A DNA stretch of 64,000 nucleotides from the NCBI RefSeq assembly GCF_000156195.1, contig NZ_GG688329.1, positions 57,487 through 121,486 on the forward strand, in the 5' to 3' direction. The translations under genes were made by a program, and so were the position numbers. The notes beneath the pieces are model-generated. The model had not been told where the DNA came from. It did no database searches and saw nothing but the letters and a program-made list of their open reading frames with translations. Below are positions 17,153 through 25,120 of this stretch, piece by piece (position 1 is the first letter of the stretch; each line of letters opens with the position of its first letter). Source of the DNA: Bacteroides finegoldii DSM 17565 (GTDB taxonomy: Bacteria > Bacteroidota > Bacteroidia > Bacteroidales > Bacteroidaceae).

Positions 17153-17755
17153 ATGGAAAGATCTTTTAGTGAAGCATTAAAACATCGTCGGACTTACTAT
17201 TCAATTACTAATCAATCACCTATATCCGATCAGGAAATCGAGTGTATCGTGAGTACGGTTGTTCGTCACGTGCCTTCGGCATTTAATTCTCAGTCCACAC
17301 GCGTGGTGTTACTGCTGGGTGAGTCTCACAAGAAATTGTGGAAAATCGTGAAAGACGCTTTGAAGAAGATTGTGCCGGCAGACGCCTTTGTGAAAACAGA
17401 GGAGAAGATAGACCACTCATTTGCCTGTGGATATGGAACTGTGTTGTTCTTTGAAGATCAGAAAGTAGTCAAAGGGCTTCAGGAAGCTTTTCCCTCCTAT
17501 CAGGAAAACTTTCCGGGATGGTCGCTGCAAACTTCCGCCATGCACCAACTGGCTATGTGGACAATGCTGGAAGATGTGGGCTTCGGAGCGTCATTGCAAC
17601 ATTATAACCCGTTGATTGACGAGGAAGTGCGTCGGACATGGAACTTGCCGGAGCATTGGCACTTGATTGCCGAAATGCCGTTCGGGCTTCCTGCCGAAAA
17701 ACCGGGAGAAAAAGAATTCCAACCACTCGAAGAAAGAGTGAAAATCTTTAAATAA
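17153..17755 (+). CDS. Nitroreductase family protein (Frm2/Hbn1-like)
   Basis: A 200-residue FMN-dependent oxidoreductase. Marks are the N-terminal ALKHRRTYYSI, where the RR(S/T) motif binds FMN phosphate, HVPSAFNSQSTR (a P-S-x-x-N-x-Q-x-x-R pattern) and GFGASLQHYNP near the C-terminus, where this subgroup places its second flavin contact. The family reduces nitro compounds and quinones with NAD(P)H. It is followed by the aroK palindrome. Physiological substrate unknown. Confidence 0.87.
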   Translation: MERSFSEALKHRRTYYSITNQSPISDQEIECIVSTVVRHVPSAFNSQSTRVVLLLGESHKKLWKIVKDALKKIVPADAFVKTEEKIDHSFACGYGTVLFFEDQKVVKGLQEAFPSYQENFPGWSLQTSAMHQLAMWTMLEDVGFGASLQHYNPLIDEEVRRTWNLPEHWHLIAEMPFGLPAEKPGEKEFQPLEERVKIFK

Positions 17756-17776
17756 TGAAATAAATGACTAATTTTG
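17747..17776 (+). promoter_or_regulatory. Probable aroK promoter
   Basis: TTTA (17747-17750), 18 bases, TAATTTTG (17769-17776). The -7 box matches TAnnTTTG. Transcription would begin near 17783, inside the palindrome and only about 13 bases before the ATG. Confidence 0.5.
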
Positions 17777-17797
17777 CAGGTAAAATTAGTCATTTAT
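17760..17797. promoter_or_regulatory. Perfect 16-bp inverted repeat over the aroK promoter and start codon
   Basis: Arms 17760-17775 and 17782-17797 are perfectly complementary with a 6-base loop (GCAGGT). The left arm covers most of the -7 box; the right arm runs into the first two bases of the aroK ATG at 17796. It could be an operator, or an mRNA hairpin at the end of the nitroreductase transcript; no T run follows, so a classic terminator is less likely. Confidence 0.75.
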
Positions 17798-18323
17798 GAT
17801 TCGTATCTTCCTTACCGGCTATATGGGCGCCGGAAAAACGACATTGGGCAAGGCTTTTGCCCGCAAGATGAATATACCGTTCATTGATCTGGATTGGTAT
17901 ATCGAAGAGCGTTTCCACAAAACGGTGGGAGAGTTATTCACAGAACGGGGTGAGGCCGGATTCAGGGAGCTGGAGAGGAATATGCTTCATGAGGTAGCCG
18001 AGTTCGAGAATGTGGTAATCTCTACGGGTGGGGGAGCGCCTTGTTTTTTTGATAATATGGAGTTTATGAATCGGGCAGGTAAGACGGTTTTTCTGGATGT
18101 GCATCCCGATGTGCTGTTCAGACGCTTGCGTGTGGCCAAGCAGCAGCGTCCCATCCTTCAGGGAAAAGAAGATGACGAGTTGAAAACTTTTATCATACAG
18201 GCACTTGAAAAACGCGCGCCTTTTTATCATCAGGCACATTATATCTTTAATGCGGACGAATTGGAAGACCGATGGCAGATTGAAACATCGGTGCAACGTT
18301 TGCAACAACTTCTCGGATTATAG
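17796..18323 (+). CDS. aroK: Shikimate kinase
   Basis: A 175-residue P-loop kinase that phosphorylates shikimate at the 3-hydroxyl, step five of the chorismate pathway, in the cytosol. Walker A is GYMGAGKTT (8-16). Shikimate-binding marks are FIDLDWYIEE (D32 region), FRELERNML and STGGGAPC. The lid contains RP (QQRPILQG). Length is typical for the family. A palindrome covers its promoter and start codon. Confidence 0.95.
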   Translation: MIRIFLTGYMGAGKTTLGKAFARKMNIPFIDLDWYIEERFHKTVGELFTERGEAGFRELERNMLHEVAEFENVVISTGGGAPCFFDNMEFMNRAGKTVFLDVHPDVLFRRLRVAKQQRPILQGKEDDELKTFIIQALEKRAPFYHQAHYIFNADELEDRWQIETSVQRLQQLLGL

Positions 18324-18352
18324 CATAATTGAACGAATTAATAAGCAATTAA

Positions 18353-18383
18353 TTGGCAAGATGTAGATAAATCTGTATTTTTG
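18353..18383 (+). promoter_or_regulatory. speA promoter
   Basis: TTGG (18353-18356), 19 bases, TATTTTTG (18376-18383). The start would be near 18390, about 33 bases before the ATG at 18423, which rules out the longer open frame starting at 18381. Confidence 0.65.
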
Positions 18384-18422
18384 CCCTCCAATTATTTACT
18401 AAAAATACTGAATTACAGAAAA

Positions 18423-20315
18423 ATGAGAAAGTGGCGTATTGAAGATTCTGAGGAACTCTACAACATCACAGGTTGGGGGACCTCCTACTTTGGTATTAAT
18501 GACAAAGGACATGTCGTTGTTACACCGCGTAAAGACGGAGTGACTGTCGATCTGAAAGAATTGGTTGACGAGTTGCAGTTGCGGGATGTGGCAGCCCCTA
18601 TGCTGGTACGTTTCCCGGATATTCTGGACAACCGTATTGAAAAGATGTCGTCTTGTTTCAAACAGGCGGCTGAGGAATACGGGTATAAAGCGCAGAACTT
18701 TATTATCTATCCGATCAAGGTCAACCAGATGCGCCCTGTAGTGGAGGAAATTATCAGTCACGGAAAGAAGTTCAATCTTGGACTGGAAGCCGGTTCCAAG
18801 CCTGAGCTCCATGCGGTGATTGCCGTCAATACGGATTCCGACTCATTGATTGTCTGCAATGGTTATAAAGACGAAAGTTATATAGAACTGGCTTTGCTTG
18901 CCCAGAAAATGGGTAAACGTATCTTCCTCGTTGTGGAGAAGATGAACGAGCTGAAGCTGATAGCGAAGATGGCAAAACAGCTGAATGTGGAACCCAACAT
19001 CGGTATCCGTATCAAACTCGCTTCTTCCGGTAGCGGAAAGTGGGAAGAGTCGGGAGGAGATGCCAGCAAGTTCGGCTTGACTTCCAGTGAGTTGCTCGAA
19101 GCACTCGATTTTCTGGAAAGTAAGGGCATGAAGGATTGTCTGAAGTTGATTCATTTCCATATCGGAAGTCAGGTGACGAAGATCCGCCGCATCAAGACCG
19201 CCTTGCGTGAGGCTTCACAGTTCTATGTGCAACTTCATTCGATGGGATTCAAGGTCGAGTTCGTCGATATCGGTGGCGGATTGGGAGTCGATTATGACGG
19301 AACACGTTCATCCAGCAGTGAGGGGAGTGTCAATTATTCGATCCAGGAATATGTGAACGATTCGATTTCCACTTTGGTGGACGTGAGTGACAAAAACGGT
19401 ATCCCGCATCCGAACATCATAACAGAGAGTGGCCGTGCCTTGACGGCGCATCATTCGGTACTTATTTTTGAGGTGCTCGAAACGGCTACCTTGCCCGAAT
19501 GGGACGATGAAGAGGAGATTGCTCCGGATGCACATGAACTGGTGCAGGAATTGTATGCCATTTGGGATACACTGAACCAGAATAAGATGTTGGAGGCTTG
19601 GCATGATGCGCAGCAGATCAGGGAAGAGGCGTTGGATTTGTTTAGTCATGGAATCGTGGACTTGAAGACCCGTGCGCAGATCGAGCGTCTGTACTGGTCG
19701 ATCACTCGTGAGATCAATCAGATTGCCGGTGGTTTGAAACATGCGCCTGATGAATTCCGGGGATTGTCTAAGCTGTTGGCGGATAAATACTTCTGTAACT
19801 TCTCATTGTTCCAGTCACTGCCGGACTCTTGGGCGATTGACCAGATATTCCCGATTATGCCTATACAGCGGTTGGATGAAAAGCCCGAACGTTCGGCTAC
19901 TTTGCAGGATATAACCTGTGACTCGGACGGTAAGATTGCCAACTTTATTTCTACGCGTAATGTAGCTCATTATCTGCCTGTACATGCTTTGAAGAAAACG
20001 GAGCCTTATTATGTCGCTGTTTTCCTGGTGGGGGCTTATCAGGAGATTTTGGGAGATATGCATAATTTGTTCGGTGACACGAATGCCGTACACGTTTCGG
20101 TGAATGAGAAGGGATACAGTATCGAACAGATTATTGATGGAGAAACGGTAGCGGAAGTATTGGATTATGTGCAATACAGTCCGAAGAAACTGGTACGTAC
20201 ACTCGAAACTTGGGTGACGAAATCGGTGAAAGAGGGTAAGATCTCTTTGGAAGAGGGAAAAGAATTTCTTTCCAACTACCGTTCGGGACTTTATGGATAT
20301 ACGTATTTGGAATAA
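18423..20315 (+). CDS. speA: Biosynthetic arginine decarboxylase
   Basis: A 630-residue PLP enzyme of the alanine-racemase-fold decarboxylase group, converting arginine to agmatine for polyamine synthesis. It starts MRKWRIEDSEELY. The PLP lysine is in FIIYPIKVNQ (K99). Other marks are GLEAGSKPEL, LIHFHIGSQ, DIGGGLGVDYDG and the C-terminal DGETVAEVLDYVQY. Length fits the family. The argB gene begins 2 bases after its stop, so the two are probably co-transcribed and link arginine supply and use. Confidence 0.95.
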   Translation: MRKWRIEDSEELYNITGWGTSYFGINDKGHVVVTPRKDGVTVDLKELVDELQLRDVAAPMLVRFPDILDNRIEKMSSCFKQAAEEYGYKAQNFIIYPIKVNQMRPVVEEIISHGKKFNLGLEAGSKPELHAVIAVNTDSDSLIVCNGYKDESYIELALLAQKMGKRIFLVVEKMNELKLIAKMAKQLNVEPNIGIRIKLASSGSGKWEESGGDASKFGLTSSELLEALDFLESKGMKDCLKLIHFHIGSQVTKIRRIKTALREASQFYVQLHSMGFKVEFVDIGGGLGVDYDGTRSSSSEGSVNYSIQEYVNDSISTLVDVSDKNGIPHPNIITESGRALTAHHSVLIFEVLETATLPEWDDEEEIAPDAHELVQELYAIWDTLNQNKMLEAWHDAQQIREEALDLFSHGIVDLKTRAQIERLYWSITREINQIAGGLKHAPDEFRGLSKLLADKYFCNFSLFQSLPDSWAIDQIFPIMPIQRLDEKPERSATLQDITCDSDGKIANFISTRNVAHYLPVHALKKTEPYYVAVFLVGAYQEILGDMHNLFGDTNAVHVSVNEKGYSIEQIIDGETVAEVLDYVQYSPKKLVRTLETWVTKSVKEGKISLEEGKEFLSNYRSGLYGYTYLE

Positions 20316-20317
20316 TA

Positions 20318-21091
20318 ATGAGAGAAAAACTAACAGTAATTAAGGTGGGTGGCAAAATCGTAGAAGAGGAAGCCACCCTTCGTCAGTTGTTAAATGACTT
20401 TGCTGCCATTGAAGGACACAAAGTGCTGGTTCACGGCGGCGGTCGGTCGGCTACAAAGATTGCCGCACAACTGGGCATTGAAAGCAAAATGGTGAATGGT
20501 CGCCGTATTACTGATGTGGAGACATTGAAAGTGGTAACTATGGTGTATGGCGGTTTGGTCAATAAGAGTATTGTTGCCGGACTGCAGGCGCGTGGAGTGA
20601 ATGCACTCGGATTGACCGGGGCGGATATGAATGTGATCCGGTCGGTGAAACGTCCGGTCAAGGATGTGGATTACGGATTTGTTGGGGATGTGGAAAAGGT
20701 GGATGCAACTTTACTGTCGGATTTGATACACAAAGGAGTTGTTCCGGTGATGGCTCCGTTGACACATGACGGACAGGGAAATATGCTGAATACCAATGCG
20801 GATACGATTGCCGGAGAGACGGCTAAGGCTTTGTCGGCACTGTTTGATGTGACGTTGGTGTATTGTTTCGAAAAGAAAGGAGTGCTGCGTGACGAGAACG
20901 ATGACGATAGTGTGATTCCGCAGATTACCCGTGCCGAATTCGAACAATACGTAGCCGACGGCGTTATTCAAGGCGGTATGATTCCGAAGTTGGAGAACTC
21001 TTTTGAAGCAATAAATGCGGGGGTGTCGGAAGTGATAATCACCTTAGCGTCAGCGATTAACGACAATGGAGGAACAAAAATAAAAAAATAA
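20318..21091 (+). CDS. argB: Acetylglutamate kinase
   Basis: A 257-residue amino-acid kinase that phosphorylates N-acetylglutamate in arginine biosynthesis. ATP and substrate sites are VIKVGGKIVEE at the N-terminus, VHGGGRSATKIA, GLTGADMN and VQGGMIPKLE-type IQGGMIPKLENS near the C-terminus. There is no N-terminal helix of the arginine-inhibited form. In Bacteroidota, acetylated intermediates can be succinylated instead, so the in vivo substrate may be N-succinylglutamate; this cannot be decided here. It directly follows speA. Confidence 0.92.
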   Translation: MREKLTVIKVGGKIVEEEATLRQLLNDFAAIEGHKVLVHGGGRSATKIAAQLGIESKMVNGRRITDVETLKVVTMVYGGLVNKSIVAGLQARGVNALGLTGADMNVIRSVKRPVKDVDYGFVGDVEKVDATLLSDLIHKGVVPVMAPLTHDGQGNMLNTNADTIAGETAKALSALFDVTLVYCFEKKGVLRDENDDDSVIPQITRAEFEQYVADGVIQGGMIPKLENSFEAINAGVSEVIITLASAINDNGGTKIKK

Positions 21092-21152
21092 TTCAAAAAA
21101 AAGTAGTGGGCGCCTGTAACTTTTCGTATCCTAGCCCGTCATTATTATAGAG

Positions 21153-21662
21153 ATGCAAGAAATCAGCTTCCGAAACGATATTTTGCCGTTGAAAGATAAA
21201 CTCTTTCGATTGGCTCTCAGAATTACTCTGGATAGAGCTGAAGCCGAGGATGTCGTTCAGGATACCATGATAAGAGTGTGGAACAAGCGTGATGAGTGGC
21301 CGCAATTCGAATCGGTCGAAGCCTATTGCCTGATTGTGGCAAAGAATCTGGCGATAGACCGGAGTCAGAAGAAAGAAGCTCAGAATGTGGAACTCACTCC
21401 GGAAATGGAGGAGGAGCCTGATGCCAATAGTCCGTATGACCGGATGGTTCATGATGAAAAAATGAGGATCATTAACAGGCTGGTCGACGAACTTCCCGAA
21501 AAACAGCGGCTTATCATGCAACTGAGGGACATTGAAGGTGAAAGCTATAAAAAAATTGCAGCCCTTCTGAATCTGACCGAAGAACAGGTAAAAGTAAATC
21601 TGTTCAGAGCCAGACAAAAGGTGAAACAAAGGTATTTAGAAATTGACGAATATGGATTATAA
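21153..21662 (+). CDS. ECF-type RNA polymerase sigma factor
   Basis: A 169-residue sigma-70 family ECF factor. Region 2 spans about 14-82 (KLFRLALRITLDRAEAEDVVQDTMIRVW). Region 4 spans about 112-162 (LPEKQRLIMQLRDIEGESYKKIAALLNLTEEQVKVNLFRAR) with a helix-turn-helix. The next gene overlaps its end by 11 bases and encodes a small single-span protein, an arrangement typical of a sigma factor with its membrane regulator. Targets are unknown. Confidence 0.92.
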   Translation: MQEISFRNDILPLKDKLFRLALRITLDRAEAEDVVQDTMIRVWNKRDEWPQFESVEAYCLIVAKNLAIDRSQKKEAQNVELTPEMEEEPDANSPYDRMVHDEKMRIINRLVDELPEKQRLIMQLRDIEGESYKKIAALLNLTEEQVKVNLFRARQKVKQRYLEIDEYGL

Positions 21663-22131
21663 AGATATAGAACAGCTCCTCGAGCGATACTGGCAATGCG
21701 AAACTTCCGTTGAGGAGGAAGCAACATTGCGCGACTTCTTCGCAAAGGAAGAAGTTCCGGCTCATCTGCTCCGTTATAAGAACTTGTTCGTTTATCAACA
21801 GGTTCAGCAAGAGGTAGGGCTGGGCGAAGACTTTGACGCGCGTATTCTGGCAGAGGTAGAGCCGGTGGTGGTAAAAGCAAAACGCTTGACGCTGGTCGGT
21901 CGCTTCGTTCCTCTCTTCAAGGCGGCTGCCGTAATTGCAATCATCCTTTCTTTGGGGAATGTGGCACAACATTCTTTCTCCGGAGATGACGGAAGTGTAT
22001 TGGCGGCAGATACCATTGGTAAGCAGGTAACCGCACCGTCGGTCGCAATCTCGAATGACGTGAAAGCGGATCAGGCACTCGTTGACAGTTTGGCGAGGAT
22101 TGATCATAAGGCGCACGTTATGAACGAATAG
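21652..22131 (+). CDS. Small single-span membrane protein, possible anti-sigma partner
   Basis: A 159-residue protein from ATG 21652 (a TTG at 21643 would add three residues). Residues 1-80 are soluble and acidic (MDYKDIEQLLERYWQCETSVEEEATLR as a helical start); a membrane segment lies at about 84-101 (PLFKAAAVIAIILSLGNVA); the rest is a short periplasmic tail. Overlap with the sigma gene suggests it senses a signal and holds the sigma factor. It lacks a clear zinc-binding anti-sigma motif, so the role is inferred from context. Confidence 0.7.
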   Translation: MDYKDIEQLLERYWQCETSVEEEATLRDFFAKEEVPAHLLRYKNLFVYQQVQQEVGLGEDFDARILAEVEPVVVKAKRLTLVGRFVPLFKAAAVIAIILSLGNVAQHSFSGDDGSVLAADTIGKQVTAPSVAISNDVKADQALVDSLARIDHKAHVMNE

Positions 22132-22252
22132 ACATTTTCATTTGCTTTAAACATATAATATAGTTAGTGTGCTTAATTAAAACAACAACGAAGGCGAAAC
22201 TGTGAAGTTTTCAATTCTCTCAATTTTTTAGATTAAAACTAACTAAATAAAT

Positions 22253-22281
22253 GGGCTACCGCGTGATGCAGTAGCCCTTTT
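22253..22281 (+). terminator. Rho-independent terminator
   Basis: GGGCTAC (22253-22259), an 11-base loop, GTAGCCC (22271-22277), then TTTT. It lies between convergent genes and may also serve the DUF2807 gene on the other strand. Confidence 0.75.
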
Positions 22282-22313
22282 ATGCTTTTAAACGGTCTTT
22301 ATTTAAACTGTCT

Positions 22314-23096
22314 TTATTTGATCTGCCGTATATTTTTTCTTGGAGCATCCACTTCTTGAGGATCTCCTTTATAGGCAATATCACCGCTTCCTTTGACGCG
22401 GGCAACCAGCTTCTGACTGGCATAGCAACTGATGTTGCCGGAGCCGCTAATGCTTGCGTCTGTGTTTTCTGCCTGCAAATCGGCGGCCTGAATATTTCCT
22501 GATCCGGCAATAGAATAGCTCGCTTGAATGGCTTTGCCGTTCAGATTGATATTGCCCGAACCGGAAATACTTGCTTGACATTCCTGACTCTCTATTTGTT
22601 GTAGTCTTACATCTCCCGAGCCATTAATTGAAACGGCCATTTTTTGGCAATTGAATCCTTCTCCCTGAATGTTGCCCGAACCGTTGATGTGGAATTCAAT
22701 ATCTTTAGAGGTTTGTATCCCATTGATTAATCTTATATTTCCTGAACCGTTGACCGACAGTTTATTCAGCTCCGGAGCAAAAACTTTTATTTCCAGTTTT
22801 CCTTTCCAGATAGTGACATTCTTCTTGAATTTTATAATGAATGTACTACCCTCCACATACGTTTCTATAAGTGGTATGATGTTGTCGGAACCATGAATTT
22901 CGACATGGCTGCATGTGTCTTGCCAATAACTGATGTTGGCACTTCCCACTAGTTTGATTTCATTGAAGTGGTCGGCTTTCACTTCTTTGGAGATGTAATT
23001 CTTGCTGCCTACGATGTGTTTTCCCTGCAAGCAAGAGCCGGCAGTAAGTACTAGAAACATTCCCGTGACTAATACGAGCAATAAACTTGTTTTCAT
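22314..23096 (-). CDS. DUF2807 (head GIN domain) lipoprotein
   Basis: A 260-residue exported protein. The signal peptide MKTSLLLVLVTGMFLVLTAGS ends before a cysteine (LTAGSC, lipobox-like), so it is probably a lipoprotein. The body is a repetitive beta-helix: short GSGNI/GSGDI/GSGNIS turns recur about every 17-20 residues (NGSGNI, NGSGDV, SGSGNI, AGSGNI, SGSGNI, KGSGDI). This is the DUF2807 putative auto-transporter adhesin-like head domain. It is divergent from the metallopeptidase gene. Function unknown. Confidence 0.85.
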   Translation of the reverse strand: MKTSLLLVLVTGMFLVLTAGSCLQGKHIVGSKNYISKEVKADHFNEIKLVGSANISYWQDTCSHVEIHGSDNIIPLIETYVEGSTFIIKFKKNVTIWKGKLEIKVFAPELNKLSVNGSGNIRLINGIQTSKDIEFHINGSGNIQGEGFNCQKMAVSINGSGDVRLQQIESQECQASISGSGNINLNGKAIQASYSIAGSGNIQAADLQAENTDASISGSGNISCYASQKLVARVKGSGDIAYKGDPQEVDAPRKNIRQIK

Positions 23097-23171
23097 AATT
23101 ACGCTTTTTTATGATTGATATAATGGTTAGACGGAAGAATTTGATCTAAAGTTGCATCTTCCATAAAGTTT

Positions 23172-23202
23172 TTCGTTAGCGTCTTCTTTTTTATTACTTT
23201 TG
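23172..23202 (+). promoter_or_regulatory. Probable promoter of the metallopeptidase gene
   Basis: TTCG (23172-23175), 19 bases, TACTTTTG (23195-23202). The -7 box is a match and the -33 box is one base off. The start would be near 23209, before the ATG at 23226. Confidence 0.55.
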
Positions 23203-23225
23203 TGGCTGTTGATAGGAGGATTATA

Positions 23226-23924
23226 ATGGATAAGATTATAGAAGATGATGAGTTAGGGCGTTTGGTGATACGCGTCAATTCACGTGCGAAAAGTCTTGTG
23301 TTTCGTACCAAGAGTGATGCTGTTTATGTTTCAGTTCCTCCTGGTACCACCCTGAAAGAAGTGAAACTGGCCATAGAGAACCTGCGTGGAAAACTTCTGG
23401 CCTCCCGGCAAAAAATCGCTCGTTCGTTGATTGGTTTGAATTATAAGATTGATGCGGAGCATTTTAAACTATCTTTGGTGTCGGGCGAGAAAGATCAGTT
23501 TCTGGCTAATTCCCGGTTGGGTGTCATGGAGATCGTTTGTCCGCCTCATGCTGATTTTACAGATGAAAAACTGCAAAGCTGGTTGCATAAGGTTATTGAA
23601 GAATCATTGAGGCGAAATGCCAAAAGTATTCTGCCTTCACGTTTGACCTTCTTGTCCAAGCAATGCGGATTGCCCTATTCGAGTGTGAAAATAAACTCCA
23701 GTCAGGGCAGATGGGGGAGTTGTTCGGCTCGAAAAGCTATTAATTTATCCTATTACCTGGTTTTGCTGCCTTCTCATTTGATAGACTATGTGTTGTTGCA
23801 CGAATTATGCCATACCCGCGAGATGAATCATAGCGAACGATTCTGGGCATTGCTGAATCAATTTACAGAAGGAAAAGCATTGGCCTTGCGGGGAGAATTG
23901 AGAAAGTACCGTACGGAAATATAA
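23226..23924 (+). CDS. YgjP/WLM-type metal-dependent hydrolase (M48-like, DUF45)
   Basis: A 232-residue protein beginning MDKIIEDDELGRL; an AGGAGG ribosome-binding site at 23214-23219 fixes this start. The zinc site is LLHELCHTREMNHSERFW (HExxH at 192-196 plus the downstream HS-x-x-FW). The upstream block SSQGRWGSCSARKAINLSYYL is characteristic of DUF45/YgjP metallopeptidases. It should be cytosolic. The substrate is unknown; the family is often linked to restriction or nucleotide metabolism genes, but none is nearby here. Confidence 0.88.
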   Translation: MDKIIEDDELGRLVIRVNSRAKSLVFRTKSDAVYVSVPPGTTLKEVKLAIENLRGKLLASRQKIARSLIGLNYKIDAEHFKLSLVSGEKDQFLANSRLGVMEIVCPPHADFTDEKLQSWLHKVIEESLRRNAKSILPSRLTFLSKQCGLPYSSVKINSSQGRWGSCSARKAINLSYYLVLLPSHLIDYVLLHELCHTREMNHSERFWALLNQFTEGKALALRGELRKYRTEI

Positions 23925-23927
23925 AAT

Positions 23928-23992
23928 GCTTTACAGCCAAGATAATATTTTTGCATTGTCACGAACTTAGTTTATTCTATCTTGGGTAAAGC
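23928..23992. other. Large imperfect stem-loop in a convergent gap
   Basis: GCTTTAC-AG-CCAAGATA (23928-23944) pairs with TATCTTGG-GTAAAGC (23978-23992) with a two-base bulge and a 33-base loop. The loop holds TATTTTTG (23946-23953), a -7-like box. It could be a terminator for the flanking converging genes or a small RNA; no T run follows the stem. Confidence 0.5.
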
Positions 23993-24082
23993 CTTGTAAG
24001 CTCCTATTTCTGGCTGTCTTCTAAATCTTATACATTCCTGATGATGGTTCGTTATGATACGTAATAGGGGGATATGTCTTTA

Positions 24083-24478
24083 TTATTTGGCTAATTGTTT
24101 AATCCCGTCCGATTCTTTTTCAAACTGATAAGCCCCTCCTTGTTCGCTAAGATCAAACGTAGAGACTAGTTCTGTGTTATTATCTACGATCAATAAAGCG
24201 CTTTGTTCTGCAAAACGTCCTACTTCTACCGTGTAAGGTTCTTCCGATATGGTTTTATTGGAGATAAGACTGTCGTTGACGAACAAAGAGATAGAATCTC
24301 CGGCAAAACCTTTTACCAGACTGATTGTATAGCTTTCGATGAAATGACGTTCTTCCTGCTTTTCCCGTTGTAGCCGCATACTCATGTATACGAAAATAAC
24401 AACGACAAAGATGACGGCAAAAGCCAGAATTCCGTTGCCTACCATGAACTGTTTATTGGTGTTTAGACGATGTGCCAT
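24083..24478 (-). CDS. Small single-span membrane protein, function unknown
   Basis: About 131 residues from the ATG at 24478 (an upstream in-frame ATG at 24514 adds 12 residues rich in K and I and is less likely). A membrane segment lies at about 13-31 (GILAFAVIFVVVIFVYMSM) with a short cytosolic start and a soluble periplasmic domain of about 95 residues. I recognise no family. It converges with the metallopeptidase gene and is divergent from rimP. Confidence 0.7.
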   Translation of the reverse strand: MAHRLNTNKQFMVGNGILAFAVIFVVVIFVYMSMRLQREKQEERHFIESYTISLVKGFAGDSISLFVNDSLISNKTISEEPYTVEVGRFAEQSALLIVDNNTELVSTFDLSEQGGAYQFEKESDGIKQLAK

Positions 24479-24552
24479 AGTGCTTATTTTTTTAATTGCG
24501 GTGTAAAGATACAAAGATAAGGCTGTTAATTCATACTTTTTTTCTTTAATGT

Positions 24553-24583
24553 TTTGTAGTCGAACAGATTATTTATATCTTTG
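24553..24583 (+). promoter_or_regulatory. Promoter of the rimP-nusA-infB operon
   Basis: TTTG (24553-24556), 19 bases, TATCTTTG (24576-24583): both boxes match the Bacteroides consensus. The start would be near 24590, about 60 bases before rimP. Confidence 0.82.
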
Positions 24584-24650
24584 CAACCGAAAACGGATGA
24601 AAGGTGGAGGGGCGATTAAGCTCCTTTTTTTGTTCTTATATAGTTAATAA

Positions 24651-25118
24651 ATGATAGAAAAGAAAACTGTTTGTCAGATTGTAGAAGAGTGGCTGGAAGG
24701 AAAAGACTACTTTCTAGTAGAAGTGACCGTAAGCCCGGATGACAAGATCGTGGTTGAGATAGACCATGCAGAAGGTGTTTGGATTGAAGATTGTGTGGAG
24801 CTTAGCCGCTACATAGAGTCGAAACTGAACCGTGAAGAGGAGGATTATGAACTGGAAGTGGGTTCGGCCGGTATCGGACAGCCCTTTAAGGTGCTGCAAC
24901 AGTATTACATCCACATCGGACAGGAAGTGGAAGTGATGACTAAGGGTGGACAGAAACTGACCGGTGTTCTGAAACATGCAGATGAAGAGAAATTTACAGT
25001 GTCTGTGCAGAAGAAAGTGAAAATGGAAGGTGCTAAGCGTCCGAAACTGGTGGAAGAGGACGAAACCTTCACTTACGAGCAAATAAAATATACTAAATAC
25101 TTAATTAGCTTTAAATAG
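24651..25118 (+). CDS. rimP: Ribosome maturation factor RimP
   Basis: A 155-residue protein needed for 30S subunit maturation. The N-terminal domain contains DDKIVVEIDHAEGVWIEDCVEL and YELEVGSAGIGQPF, the RimP pattern (E-V-S-S-P-G-x-x-R-P in most bacteria, here EVGSAGIGQP). The C-terminal SH3-like domain follows. nusA starts 3 bases after its stop; rimP-nusA-infB is a conserved operon. Confidence 0.93.
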   Translation: MIEKKTVCQIVEEWLEGKDYFLVEVTVSPDDKIVVEIDHAEGVWIEDCVELSRYIESKLNREEEDYELEVGSAGIGQPFKVLQQYYIHIGQEVEVMTKGGQKLTGVLKHADEEKFTVSVQKKVKMEGAKRPKLVEEDETFTYEQIKYTKYLISFK

Positions 25119-25120
25119 TT

